Shown: positions 1 to 8,283, counted from the stretch's first letter. The stretch is DNA of 16,703 bases from Flammeovirgaceae bacterium (GCA_003228395.1 QIDJ01000186.1:1-16703), one strand, 5' to 3'. Program-made: numbers and translations. The notes: generated from the letters alone by a model not told the origin.

Positions 1-249
1 TACCTTTCGCCGGTAGCGCTGAAACATTGCCGGGCGCCATCAGGACACCCGGAGGGATTTATTGAAGCTTTTGCCAATATTTACCTTGATTTTGCCTATA
101 CCCTCCGTGCGAAACTCAGCGATGAAACCCCAGATCCCGACTATGCTGATTTCCCGGGTATCGAAGCCGGTGTAAGAGGCATGGCTTTTATCGAAACCGT
201 TGTGGAATCAGGAAAGAGCGACAGGAAATGGGTGGAATTCAAAGTATGA
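1..249 (+). CDS. Gfo/Idh/MocA family oxidoreductase, C-terminal end (5' truncated)
   Basis: Reading frame 1 is open from the window edge to a TGA at 247-249 and gives the last 82 residues of a protein. The segments GHPEGFIEAFANIY, FPGIEAGVRGMAFIE and KWVEF match the C-terminal end of the NAD(P)-dependent Gfo/Idh/MocA sugar dehydrogenases, where the HPEG stretch and the (D/E)G-RGM-FIE stretch are conserved. Such enzymes oxidise or reduce a hydroxyl of a sugar, inositol or glycoside. The Rossmann domain and catalytic Lys/His lie outside the window, so substrate and export signal are unknown. The next gene starts 68 bases downstream on the same strand, so co-transcription with the aldo/keto reductase, ThuA-like and epimerase genes is likely but inferred. 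Confidence 0.85.
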   Translation, partial: YLSPVALKHCRAPSGHPEGFIEAFANIYLDFAYTLRAKLSDETPDPDYADFPGIEAGVRGMAFIETVVESGKSDRKWVEFKV

Positions 250-317
250 TAAACAAAGACGTTAATACTAAAAATCGAGTCAATGATTACATCTGACCGG
301 CATTAAAAATTACAGAT

Positions 318-1310
318 ATGAAATACATTGCAAATTCAGATCGCTATTCGGGTATGACTTATCGAAGGTGTGGAAAAAGCGGGATCCGGTTACCTGTAAT
401 CACACTTGGATTATGGCATAATTTCGGTGGCGTGGACATATTCGAGGACTTCAGAGCTATTGTCAGGCTTGCATTTGATAGTGGTATCACGCATTTTGAC
501 CTGGCTAACAATTACGGGCCGCCGTATGGTTCGGCGGAAGAGAATTTCGGTAAAATACTGAAACTGGATTTGAAGCCGTACAGGGACGAACTGCTGATTT
601 CAACGAAGGCCGGATTTGATATGTGGCCCGGTCCGTACGGCGAATGGGGCTCACGAAAGTACTTGCTGGCCAGCCTCGACCAGAGCCTGAAGCGCATGGA
701 GTTGGATTACGTGGACATATTCTATTCACACAGGTATGATCCTGATACCCCACTGGAAGAAACTATGGGTGCGCTTGATCAGGCAGTCCGGCAGGGGAAA
801 GCGCTGTATGCAGGTATTTCTAATTATCCACTACAAGAAACACAAAACGCCATAAACATACTGAAGCAGCTTGGCACCCCCTGCCTGATACATCAGCCGA
901 AATACAATATGTTTTATCGTGACATTGAACAAGGGCTACTGGAGGTGCTGGGAAAAAACGGTACTGGCTGTATTGTTTATTCACCGCTGGCACAGGGTAT
1001 CCTTACAAACAAATATATCGGAAATATTCCGGATGACTCTCGGGCTGCCAGGGAATCCGGGTTTCTTCAAAAAGACGAAATTACTGAAACAGTGATCGAA
1101 AAGGTGAAGAAGCTGAACTGGCTGGCACAAGACCGGGGTCAGTCGCTTGCTCAGATGACGCTGGCGTGGTGTCTGCGCGATACGCGCGTAACCTCGGTAG
1201 TGATTGGAGCCAGATCATTGAACCAGATGGATGACAATTTACATACCCTGAGGAAGCTGGCTTTTGAAAAAGATGAACTTGCAGAAATTGAAAATATATT
1301 AAATACATAA
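318..1310 (+). CDS. Aldo/keto reductase, L-glyceraldehyde 3-phosphate reductase (YghZ) type
   Basis: A 330-residue cytoplasmic TIM-barrel oxidoreductase that uses NADPH to reduce an aldehyde or ketone. The catalytic tetrad is visible: Asp61 and Tyr66 in FDLANNYG, Lys97 in STKAGF and His138 in YSHRYDPDTP. The N-terminal TYRRCGKSGIRLP, the GPPYGSAEENFG loop and GISNYP (166-171) resemble YghZ/Gpr and the Kv-beta-like branch rather than the smaller AKR5 group. The NADP-binding C-terminal segment VIGARSLNQMDDNL is present. Length is normal for the family. The ATG at 318 fits, since the conserved sequence begins about 15 residues in. The gene follows a Gfo/Idh/MocA gene by 68 bases and precedes the ThuA-like gene by one base, which indicates an operon. 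The true substrate is probably a sugar-derived carbonyl; the YghZ name reflects similarity only. Confidence 0.88.
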   Translation: MKYIANSDRYSGMTYRRCGKSGIRLPVITLGLWHNFGGVDIFEDFRAIVRLAFDSGITHFDLANNYGPPYGSAEENFGKILKLDLKPYRDELLISTKAGFDMWPGPYGEWGSRKYLLASLDQSLKRMELDYVDIFYSHRYDPDTPLEETMGALDQAVRQGKALYAGISNYPLQETQNAINILKQLGTPCLIHQPKYNMFYRDIEQGLLEVLGKNGTGCIVYSPLAQGILTNKYIGNIPDDSRAARESGFLQKDEITETVIEKVKKLNWLAQDRGQSLAQMTLAWCLRDTRVTSVVIGARSLNQMDDNLHTLRKLAFEKDELAEIENILNT

Positions 1311-1311
1311 T

Positions 1312-2058
1312 ATGAACACTAAATCCATTTTTTTACTGATTTTGCTTTCGGTATTTCTTTTCTCCGGAACATATAAATGGCAATCTGATGATATCCGCAT
1401 CCTTATTTTTTCAAAAACAGCCGGGTTCAGACACAGCTCGATAGAAACCGGTATAACGGCGCTGGAGACACTTGCCAAAAAAGAAGGGTATGTTACAGAA
1501 GCTACCGAAGATGCCTCCATTTTCAATGAAAAAGAGCTGGCGCATTTCGATGCTGTGATTTTTTTAAATACTACCGGGAATGTGCTCGATTCGCTTCAGC
1601 AGTTTGCATTCGAGCAATATATTAAGGCCGGCGGCGGCTATATGGGAATCCATGCAGCATCGGATACCGAATATGACTGGGAATGGTACGGCAGACTGGC
1701 CGGCGCCTATTTCAAAAACCACCCTAAAATACAACCGGCAAAACTGATTGTGGAAAACAACACGCATCCGGCTACGATATCGTTTCCTCCCGTTTGGGAA
1801 AAAACAGACGAATGGTACAATTTTGGATACATCAGCGATCAGATCAATATACTGATCCGCATTGATGAAAGCTCTTATGAGGGAGGTGAAAACGGTGCGA
1901 ATCATCCGGTATCATGGTACCAGGAGTTTGATGGTGGACGCGCTTTTTTTACGGCAATGGGCCATACGGAGGAATCGTACAAGGAACCGCTGTTTATACA
2001 GCACATAACCGGCGGCCTGAAATACGTACTTGGAATTACGAACAGTCCCGATAAATAG
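1312..2058 (+). CDS. Secreted ThuA-like domain protein
   Basis: A 248-residue protein with a signal peptide (charged MNTK, then a hydrophobic core at 6-18) followed by one ThuA domain of the glutamine-amidotransferase-like fold (about 28-240). Family motifs are GFRHSSI (38-44), GGGYMGIHAASDT (107-119), NHPVSW (197-202) and GRAFFTAMGHT (209-219). ThuA proteins take part in trehalose utilisation in rhizobia alongside the Gfo/Idh dehydrogenase ThuB, and in Bacteroidota they recur beside sugar oxidoreductases and epimerases; the exact reaction is not settled. The signal peptide places this copy in the periplasm or outside. There is no lipobox cysteine. The start is one base after the stop of the aldo/keto reductase gene, so translation is probably coupled. 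A role in handling an oxidised or keto-sugar glycoside is inferred from the neighbours. Confidence 0.87.
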   Translation: MNTKSIFLLILLSVFLFSGTYKWQSDDIRILIFSKTAGFRHSSIETGITALETLAKKEGYVTEATEDASIFNEKELAHFDAVIFLNTTGNVLDSLQQFAFEQYIKAGGGYMGIHAASDTEYDWEWYGRLAGAYFKNHPKIQPAKLIVENNTHPATISFPPVWEKTDEWYNFGYISDQINILIRIDESSYEGGENGANHPVSWYQEFDGGRAFFTAMGHTEESYKEPLFIQHITGGLKYVLGITNSPDK

Positions 2059-2085
2059 CAATTGAGGTTATGAAAATATAGATAT

Positions 2086-2123
2086 ATTCAATCATTCATG
2101 CATTTAAGCATTTTCGCATTTAT
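2086..2123 (+). repeat. Phased 8-bp tandem repeat array, about 4.75 copies
   Basis: In the 128-base spacer between the ThuA-like and epimerase genes, an octamer close to GCATTTAA runs in phase. The units are a partial ATTCAA (2086-2091), TCATTCAT, GCATTTAA, GCATTTTC and GCATTTAT. The stretch 2086-2107 is identical at 21 of 22 bases to 13546-13567, so this is a recurring intergenic element and not chance A/T richness. Nothing else recognisable lies in the spacer apart from an A-rich leader before the ATG at 2187. Confidence 0.7.
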
Positions 2124-2186
2124 GAACCACGAATAAAAACTAATTCAACAATAAAAACTAAGCTGAAATTTTAAATTAATAACGAT

Positions 2187-3041
2187 ATGAAAAGAAGAGA
2201 ATTTGTAAAAACAACCGCAGCATTCACAACCTTGTCTGTCATGGGTCAATCAACGTTTTCGGGGTCTTTCCTTAAACCAGCGCAACCAATCGGCTTGCAG
2301 CTTTACACGGTAAGAGACCAGATCAAAGAAAACCTGGAGGGTACCATTGCGCAGGTGGCAAAAACCGGCTATACGGTGGTGGAAGGAGCAGGGTACGGCA
2401 AACGTGCTTTTTACGGGCTCAAACCCGGCGCATTTAAATCACTGCTTGATTCAGTGGGATTAAAAATGGTAAGCAGTCATACTAACAAGGCCAGCATGAG
2501 GGATCAGGCTGATGCTACCTTTGAGGATGCAGCCGAAGCCGGCGCCACGTATGTGGTGCTTGCATGGCTGGCCCCAAACGAGCGAAAGACGATGGATGAC
2601 TATAAAGACATTGTGGACATTTTGAATAAAGCCGGTGAATCGGCAAAGCAATATGGAATAAAGGTGTGCTATCACAATCATGATTTCGAATTTCAGACAA
2701 TAGACGGCATGATACCGTATCATTTAATGATGGAAAAAGCCGATCCTGAACTAGTGGGCATGGAGCTTGATTTGTACTGGGCTACAAAAGCAGGCCATGA
2801 TCCGCTGGAATTGTTTGAAATGTACGCCCAACGTTTTCCGCTCTGGCATTTAAAAGATATGGATGATACACCCAAGCAAAACTTTACAGAGGTGGGAAAC
2901 GGAGTGATTGACTTTCAGAAGATATTTGACAAAGCGGAGCAGGCAGGCCTCAACTATTTCTTCGTGGAACAGGACAGATGCAGCCGGCCGCCTCTGGAAA
3001 GTATCAGGATCAGTTATGAAAATGTGGTAAAGTTGAGTTAG
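2187..3041 (+). CDS. Tat-exported sugar phosphate isomerase/epimerase (xylose isomerase-like TIM barrel)
   Basis: A 284-residue protein of the AP-endonuclease-2/xylose isomerase-like barrel family. It opens with a twin-arginine signal (RREFVK at residues 3-8 and a weak hydrophobic stretch to about 26), so it should be folded in the cytoplasm and exported by Tat. Barrel motifs follow: QLYTVRD (38-44), VSSH (95-98), the CYHNHDFEF strand (161-169), MELDLYW (192-198), WHLKD (220-224), TEVGNG (234-239) and FVEQD (259-263). Glu193, His221 and Glu261 are plausible ligands for the divalent metal these enzymes use to move a proton next to a carbonyl. The start is certain because the Tat signal begins at the ATG. 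It follows the ThuA-like gene by 128 bases containing a repeat array. The substrate is unknown; export suggests a periplasmic sugar or keto-glycoside and not a phosphorylated sugar. Confidence 0.87.
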   Translation: MKRREFVKTTAAFTTLSVMGQSTFSGSFLKPAQPIGLQLYTVRDQIKENLEGTIAQVAKTGYTVVEGAGYGKRAFYGLKPGAFKSLLDSVGLKMVSSHTNKASMRDQADATFEDAAEAGATYVVLAWLAPNERKTMDDYKDIVDILNKAGESAKQYGIKVCYHNHDFEFQTIDGMIPYHLMMEKADPELVGMELDLYWATKAGHDPLELFEMYAQRFPLWHLKDMDDTPKQNFTEVGNGVIDFQKIFDKAEQAGLNYFFVEQDRCSRPPLESIRISYENVVKLS

Positions 3042-3081
3042 TTTATTCCAGGCGTCATACGTGTCCAAAATAAAATTTAAA

Positions 3082-3142
3082 ATTACCCCATAGGGGTAAA
3101 ATCTGACTAGCCAGGGGTTTCAACCCCGGGGTGTAGGGTAAT
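3082..3142. repeat. REP-like nested palindrome
   Basis: The 266-base spacer before the aldolase gene holds three inverted repeats. TTACCCC/GGGGTAA (3083-3089 and 3093-3099) is a perfect 7-bp stem with loop ATA. GGGGTT/AACCCC (3114-3119 and 3122-3127) is a stem with loop TC, extendable by CC/GG after one mismatch. An outer ATTACCC (3082-3088) pairs with GGGTAAT (3136-3142). The dense G/C blocks stand out from the A/T-rich spacer. No T-run follows, so a simple terminator is unlikely. The layout resembles repetitive extragenic palindromes mobilised by RAYT (Y1) transposases, but no second copy or transposase is present here. Confidence 0.5.
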
Positions 3143-3307
3143 AAATTGAAATTCCGATTGATAGAATTTTCAAAGAAGTCTTTCTGCAGACAATGAAAGA
3201 TAATGCATAGATCAATTCTACGTATGGATTCATAGTCAATTAGGTTGCACATCACACCCTTATTGATGAAATTAGCCGGTTCACTGAAAAACCTAAATAA
3301 CAATATC

Positions 3308-4390
3308 ATGAGCCAGGCACTACAACTGAAGCCCGGAGTGATTTCCGGCAACGATCTGAAAGAATTATACGATTTTGCCAACCGCAGCAACATTGCGCTT
3401 CCTGCTGTGAATGTGATCGGGACCAACAGTGTGAATGCCGTTCTCGAAACCGCCCGGGATTTAAATTCACCTGTGATTATCCAGTTTTCTAATGGTGGAG
3501 CGCACTTTTATGCAGGCAAAGGACTGGATAACAGCTCGCAGCAGGCCGCCATCGCCGGCTGCGTTACGGGCGCCCTGCACATCCACCACCTGGCTGAGAA
3601 GTACGGCATTCCCGTAGTACTGCACACCGATCACGCAGCAAAAAAGTTACTTCCATGGATCGAAGGATTGATTGCGGAGGGGCAGAAATACTATGAAAAG
3701 CATGGTAAGCCGCTTTACAGTTCGCATATGCTTGATCTTTCGGAAGAGCCGCTTGAAGAGAATCTGGAAACAAGCTGCCGGTTCTTCAAACCCATGAGTG
3801 AAATGGGCATGACCATTGAAATTGAATTAGGCGTAACAGGTGGCGAGGAAGACGGGGTGGACAATACGGATATTGACAGTTCGCGGTTGTACACCCAGCC
3901 TGATGAAGTGGCCTATGCCTATGAAAGACTGAGCAGTATTTCGTCAAATTTTACCATTGCGGCCGCCTTTGGCAATGTGCATGGAGTGTATAAGCCCGGT
4001 AATGTGCAGCTTACACCGGTAATTCTGAAAAATTCACAGGACTACATCCGGGAGAAATTCAACACAGGGCCCAATCCTGTGAATTTTGTATTTCATGGCG
4101 GGTCCGGCTCGGAACCGGAAAAAATCACCGAAGCCATCACATATGGGGCAATAAAAATGAACATTGACACCGATATGCAGTGGGCTTTCAACTGCGGAAT
4201 ACGTAACTACTATGCGGATAAAAACGAATATTTGCAAACACAGATCGGGAACCCCGAAGGGGATGAAAAACCAAATAAGAAATTCTATGATCCGCGTGTA
4301 TGGTTGCGCGAAGGTGAAAAAGAATTTATCACAAGGCTGAAGCAGGCATTTACAGAGTTGAACTGCATCAACGTACTTGAACAATTATAA
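3308..4390 (+). CDS. fbaA: Class II fructose-bisphosphate aldolase
   Basis: A 360-residue zinc-dependent aldolase that interconverts fructose 1,6-bisphosphate with dihydroxyacetone phosphate and glyceraldehyde 3-phosphate in glycolysis and gluconeogenesis. It is collinear with the E. coli class IIa enzyme (359 residues): KPGVISGNDL near the start, SNGGAHFYAGKG (61-72), HTDHAAKKLLPW (106-117), EIELGVTGGEEDGVDN (171-186), FGNVHGVYKPGNV (221-233), FHGGSGS (262-268) and NIDTDMQWA (285-293). Catalytic Asp108 and zinc ligands His109, His225 and His263 are in place, with Glu173 in the conserved EIELG. The ATG at 3308 is chosen over an in-frame ATG at 3245 because the extra 21 residues match nothing and MSQ.LQLKPGVISG aligns with the family start. 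It stands between the sugar cluster and the alpha-glucan genes. Confidence 0.95.
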   Translation: MSQALQLKPGVISGNDLKELYDFANRSNIALPAVNVIGTNSVNAVLETARDLNSPVIIQFSNGGAHFYAGKGLDNSSQQAAIAGCVTGALHIHHLAEKYGIPVVLHTDHAAKKLLPWIEGLIAEGQKYYEKHGKPLYSSHMLDLSEEPLEENLETSCRFFKPMSEMGMTIEIELGVTGGEEDGVDNTDIDSSRLYTQPDEVAYAYERLSSISSNFTIAAAFGNVHGVYKPGNVQLTPVILKNSQDYIREKFNTGPNPVNFVFHGGSGSEPEKITEAITYGAIKMNIDTDMQWAFNCGIRNYYADKNEYLQTQIGNPEGDEKPNKKFYDPRVWLREGEKEFITRLKQAFTELNCINVLEQL

Positions 4391-4408
4391 TAATTCAATT
4401 GAATTATT
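4389..4408. promoter_or_regulatory. Perfect 20-bp palindrome between aldolase and GH13 genes
   Basis: AATAATTCAA is followed directly by its exact reverse complement, giving a 20-bp palindrome with no spacer. It begins in the aldolase stop codon and ends 23 bases before the ATG at 4432. As a hairpin it would be A/T-only and weak, with no clean T-run after it, so an operator for a dimeric regulator of the GH13/GlgB/GH57 genes is at least as likely as a terminator. No regulator gene is adjacent. Confidence 0.4.
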
Positions 4409-4431
4409 GAAATACATTGTTTTTTTCTGAA

Positions 4432-6279
4432 ATGAATAGACCAAAACACCATAGTCTGAAGGGTTTCATACTCCTGCTTGTACTTTTTATCGGTTTTCTG
4501 CCTGCAGGAGCCCAGGGTATCAAAATTAACCGTATTGACCCGCCAAACTGGTGGACGGGAATGAAGAATCAGGAGCTTCAATTGCTTGTTTATGGCGAAC
4601 ATATTTCAGGATCAGAAGTTTCTTTCGAATATCCCGGAGTGAAACTTAAGGAAACGATCAGACTGGAAAACCCCGATTATTTATTTCTGAATCTTCATAT
4701 CACAAATGAGGCGATACCGGGCTCAATACGGATTAAGTTTTCGTCAGGGAAAAAATTCGCTACCTACCAGTATGAATTGAAAGAAAGGGTTACCCGTACC
4801 TATTACGGCCTGAATTCAGGAGATGTGATGTACCTGATCATGCCCGACAGGTTTGCCAACGGAGATCAATCCAATGATAATGCTGCGGGAATGTATGAGA
4901 AGCATGACCGGCAGAATCCTGGTGGAAAACACGGTGGTGACCTTCAGGGTATCATGGATCATATTGATTATATCCGTGACCTCGGAGTGACGGCTGTCTG
5001 GCTAAATCCGGTATTTGAAAACAACATGCATGCATACTCCTACCATGGCTATTCCATTACCGATCATTATAAAGTTGACCCCCGGTACGGTACGAATGAA
5101 TTGTATGCTGATTTCGTAAATAAATGTCATGAAACGGGCCTGAAGGTGGTGAAAGATATGATTTTTAATCATTGCGGCAGCGAACATTGGTGGATGAATA
5201 ATCTGCCGGCACAGGATTGGCTAAACCAGTGGCCGGAATACACACAAACCAATTACACCAATGCTGTTTCTTCCGATCTGCATGCATCAGAATCTGACTA
5301 CAACAAACTGGTGGACGGATGGTTTGTAAAGAGTATGCCTGATTTAAACCAGCGTAACCCATACCTTGCAACCTATTTGATCCAGAACAGCATCTGGTGG
5401 ATCGAATCAACGGGAATTGACGGCATTCGAATGGATACGTACCCTTATCCGGATAAAGACATGATGACAACCTGGGTTAACAGGGTACTCGAAGAGTATC
5501 CCGGCTTTTACATTGTAGGAGAAACGTGGCTGCATGCACCCAGCTATGCCTCGTACTGGCAGGGTGGGGCAGTGAATTTTGACGGGTACGACTCGCACCT
5601 GCCGGCCATTTCTGATTTTCCAGTCCACTATGCAGTCATCAATGCCTTCAGGGAAGGCGGCAGTGTTTACCGGCTATATGAAATTATTTCAAAAGACCTG
5701 GTGTATAGCAACCCGGATATGAATAAAATATTCATGGACAACCATGATATGGACAGGGTATATGCACAGCTTGGCCATGATTTGGATAAATTGAAAATGG
5801 CTACTGTGTTTATTCTTACCACACGCGGCATTCCCCAGATTTTTTATGGAACGGAAATACTGATGCAAGGCACAGGAGATCATGGCGTAATCAGGGAAGA
5901 TTTTCCGGGAGGCTGGCCAGGAGATGCAAGAAATGCATATTTACAGCAGGGGAGAACAACAGAGGAAAACACCTGGTTTAATTTTATCCAATCTATTTTG
6001 CAATGGCGTAAGGATAATCCGGCCGTTGAAAACGGCAAACTGATCCATTTTATACCTGAAAATGAGATTTATGTATATTCAAAACATACTGCGAAAAGCG
6101 CATATGTGGTAATACTGAATAATAACCTGGTCGAAAAAACGGTTGCCACCAAAAGGTACCGTGAATTATTTAATGGGTACACTTATGCCAGGGAAATCCT
6201 TTCAGGAAAGACTGTTTCTGATCTCAGTGAGATTAAAATTGGTCCGTACTCGGGTATTATTCTCGATTTGTCAAAATAA
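4432..6279 (+). CDS. Secreted GH13 neopullulanase/cyclomaltodextrinase (SusA-like)
   Basis: A 615-residue exported alpha-glucan hydrolase. Numbering from the ATG at 4432: signal peptide 1-28 ending in AGAQ; a cyclomaltodextrinase N-terminal beta domain (about 29-118, INRIDPPNWWTGM); a GH13 barrel from about 124; and a C-terminal beta domain. Catalytic residues are Asp335 (GIRMDTYPYPD), Glu364 (VGETW) and Asp439 (MDNHDMD), with VKDMIFNHCG forming conserved region I. The domain order matches SusA-type enzymes, which cleave alpha-1,4 bonds in starch oligosaccharides, pullulan or cyclodextrins in the periplasm. An in-frame TTG at 4417 would add five residues before the charged signal-peptide start, so the ATG is preferred. 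The glgB gene begins 18 bases after its stop. No SusC/SusD pair is visible, so this is not a complete polysaccharide utilisation locus. Confidence 0.92.
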   Translation: MNRPKHHSLKGFILLLVLFIGFLPAGAQGIKINRIDPPNWWTGMKNQELQLLVYGEHISGSEVSFEYPGVKLKETIRLENPDYLFLNLHITNEAIPGSIRIKFSSGKKFATYQYELKERVTRTYYGLNSGDVMYLIMPDRFANGDQSNDNAAGMYEKHDRQNPGGKHGGDLQGIMDHIDYIRDLGVTAVWLNPVFENNMHAYSYHGYSITDHYKVDPRYGTNELYADFVNKCHETGLKVVKDMIFNHCGSEHWWMNNLPAQDWLNQWPEYTQTNYTNAVSSDLHASESDYNKLVDGWFVKSMPDLNQRNPYLATYLIQNSIWWIESTGIDGIRMDTYPYPDKDMMTTWVNRVLEEYPGFYIVGETWLHAPSYASYWQGGAVNFDGYDSHLPAISDFPVHYAVINAFREGGSVYRLYEIISKDLVYSNPDMNKIFMDNHDMDRVYAQLGHDLDKLKMATVFILTTRGIPQIFYGTEILMQGTGDHGVIREDFPGGWPGDARNAYLQQGRTTEENTWFNFIQSILQWRKDNPAVENGKLIHFIPENEIYVYSKHTAKSAYVVILNNNLVEKTVATKRYRELFNGYTYAREILSGKTVSDLSEIKIGPYSGIILDLSK

Positions 6280-6297
6280 TTGCATACAAACCGGATA

Positions 6298-8283
6298 ATG
6301 GCAAAAAACTATAAAGCAAAAAAGGCGGGCAACACCAATTCAAAAAAGCAGAAAGACGGACATGCTGATCCGGTAGCCGGGTATTCACTGTTTACCGAAT
6401 TTGACATTCATCTGTTCAGGGAAGGAAGGCATATCAGGCTGTATGAGAAATTTGGTTCACATGAGTGCGAATGGGAGGGCATTAAAGGTACGTATTTTTC
6501 CGTATGGGCGCCAAATGCAAAGGCCGTTTCGGTCATTGGCAATTTCAATCAATGGAATATAGATGAAAACATGCTGGGCGCCAGGTGGGATTCATCCGGA
6601 ATATGGGAAGGGTTTATTCCGCGCATAGACCACGGCGAAGCGTATAAGTACGCAATACGAACAAAATCGGGAAATGTAGTTGAAAAGGGTGATCCTTTTG
6701 CCCGGTTTTGGGAAGAGCCTCCCCGCACGGCATCCATTAAATGGAATACCGGGTATGAATGGAACGATGCGGAATGGATGGAGAATCGAAAGCAGGCCGC
6801 CGGCCAGTCGGGACCCATGTCGGTGTATGAGGTGCATCCAGGGTCGTGGCGCAGAAAGACAGATGAAAGCAACCGGTCGCTCACCTATGTCGAGATGGCC
6901 GTTGAGCTCGTGGCTTATGTAAAGGAGATGGGCTATACCCATGTGGAATTTATGCCTGTGATGGAACACCCGTTCTATGGCTCGTGGGGGTATCAGATTA
7001 CCGGATATTTTGCTGCAACAAGCCGTTACGGCGACCCCCAGGGACTTATGCACCTGATCGACAAATTTCATCAGGAAGGTATTGGTGTTATTCTGGATTG
7101 GGTACCTTCGCATTTCCCCGGTGATGTACACGGATTGTATGAATTTGACGGAACGCACCTGTACGAACATGCAGATCCCCGGTTAGGATTTCACCCTGAC
7201 TGGAAAAGCTATATCTTTAATTACGGCCGGAATGAAGTACGCTCTTTCCTGATTTCGAATGCGATTTTCTGGTTTGACAAATACCATGCCGACGGCCTCA
7301 GGGTAGATGCCGTGGCTTCGATGCTTTACCTCGATTATTCCAGAAAAGAGGGTGAATGGCTGCCAAATAAGTATGGAGGAAATGAAAATATTGATGCCAT
7401 TGCTTTTCTGAAGTCATTTAATGAGAATGTGTACAATGAATTTCCCGATGTGGTAACAATTGCCGAGGAATCCACCAACTGGTCGCAGGTATCGCGGCCA
7501 ACCTATCTGGGAGGTCTGGGCTTCGGGCAGAAGTGGATGATGGGCTGGATGCATGATACGCTGGAATACTTTAAAAAAGACCCGGTTCACAGAAAATTCC
7601 ATCAAAATGAAATTACATTCAGCATCATGTATGCGTTTACTGAAAATTTCATGCTTCCATTATCGCACGATGAAGTGGTGCACGGCAAGGGGTCGTTGAT
7701 TGGCAAAATGCCGGGTGATGAATGGCAGCGGTTTGCGAACCTGAGGTTGTTATATGGCTTCATGTATGCCCATCCGGGGACAAAACTTATGTTTATGGGA
7801 GGTGAACTGGGCCAGTATGCCGAATGGAACCATGAAAAAAACCTCGAGTGGCATTTGCTGAAATATGATTTACACAAAGGTCTGCATGATTGGGTGAAAG
7901 ACCTTAATTTGTTTTACAGGAGTTCTACTGCTCTGTACGAGTTACAGTTTGATCATCGTGGGTTTGAGTGGATCGATTACTCCGATAGTGAAAGCAGCAT
8001 TATTGTTTTTATGAGAAAAGGCCATGCAACTGATGATGTAATTATTGTGGTTTGTAATTTTACACCCACGTCCAGACCTGATTATCACATCGGTGTTCCA
8101 TTTCAGGGCAAATATCAGGAGTTGATCAATAGCGATGATTTGAAGTATGGTGGTAGCGGTGTAATTAATCAGGGAATGCTGACAACACATCCTGAAAATA
8201 TTCATGGCAGGGAAAATGCTGTGGTGCTCACACTTCCTCCCTTGGGAATTACCATGTTGAAAAGGAGCGGGGAGCAGGTGTAG
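6298..8283 (+). CDS. glgB: 1,4-alpha-glucan branching enzyme
   Basis: A 661-residue cytoplasmic GH13 branching enzyme that cuts an alpha-1,4 chain and transfers it to a C6 hydroxyl, making the alpha-1,6 branches of glycogen. After a Lys-rich tail (1-25) there is a CBM48 domain (about 60-150; YFSVWAPNAKAVSVIGNFNQW), the family signature SVYEVHPGSWRR (175-186) and the GH13 barrel. Catalytic residues are Asp337 (DGLRVDAVASMLYLDYSR), Glu390 (IAEESTNW) and Asp458 (LSHDEVVHGKGSL). The second N-terminal CBM48 of E. coli GlgB is absent, as in many shorter GlgB proteins. The ATG at 6298 is chosen; an in-frame TTG at 6280, touching the previous stop, would add only six residues. No glgA or glgC is in the window. 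Spacing to the flanking GH13 and GH57 genes is 18 and 39 bases, consistent with one operon. Confidence 0.95.
   Translation: MAKNYKAKKAGNTNSKKQKDGHADPVAGYSLFTEFDIHLFREGRHIRLYEKFGSHECEWEGIKGTYFSVWAPNAKAVSVIGNFNQWNIDENMLGARWDSSGIWEGFIPRIDHGEAYKYAIRTKSGNVVEKGDPFARFWEEPPRTASIKWNTGYEWNDAEWMENRKQAAGQSGPMSVYEVHPGSWRRKTDESNRSLTYVEMAVELVAYVKEMGYTHVEFMPVMEHPFYGSWGYQITGYFAATSRYGDPQGLMHLIDKFHQEGIGVILDWVPSHFPGDVHGLYEFDGTHLYEHADPRLGFHPDWKSYIFNYGRNEVRSFLISNAIFWFDKYHADGLRVDAVASMLYLDYSRKEGEWLPNKYGGNENIDAIAFLKSFNENVYNEFPDVVTIAEESTNWSQVSRPTYLGGLGFGQKWMMGWMHDTLEYFKKDPVHRKFHQNEITFSIMYAFTENFMLPLSHDEVVHGKGSLIGKMPGDEWQRFANLRLLYGFMYAHPGTKLMFMGGELGQYAEWNHEKNLEWHLLKYDLHKGLHDWVKDLNLFYRSSTALYELQFDHRGFEWIDYSDSESSIIVFMRKGHATDDVIIVVCNFTPTSRPDYHIGVPFQGKYQELINSDDLKYGGSGVINQGMLTTHPENIHGRENAVVLTLPPLGITMLKRSGEQV

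Noticed and set aside
3083..3127. Rho-independent terminator after the epimerase gene
   Set aside because: The stems are strong but no T-tract follows either, and the nested outer repeat fits a REP-like element better.
3245..3307. N-terminal extension of the aldolase from the ATG at 3245
   Set aside because: The extra 21 residues have no counterpart in class II aldolases, and the ATG at 3308 aligns with the known family start.
4417..4431. TTG start giving a longer GH13 protein
   Set aside because: It would put MFFSE before the natural positively charged signal-peptide start at the ATG at 4432.
6280..6297. TTG start for glgB touching the previous stop codon
   Set aside because: It adds only six residues; the ATG at 6298 gives a conventional start.
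6592..7170. Antisense open frame of 192 codons inside glgB
   Set aside because: It lies wholly opposite a well-supported gene, its translation shows no recognisable motif, and it follows from the codon composition of glgB.
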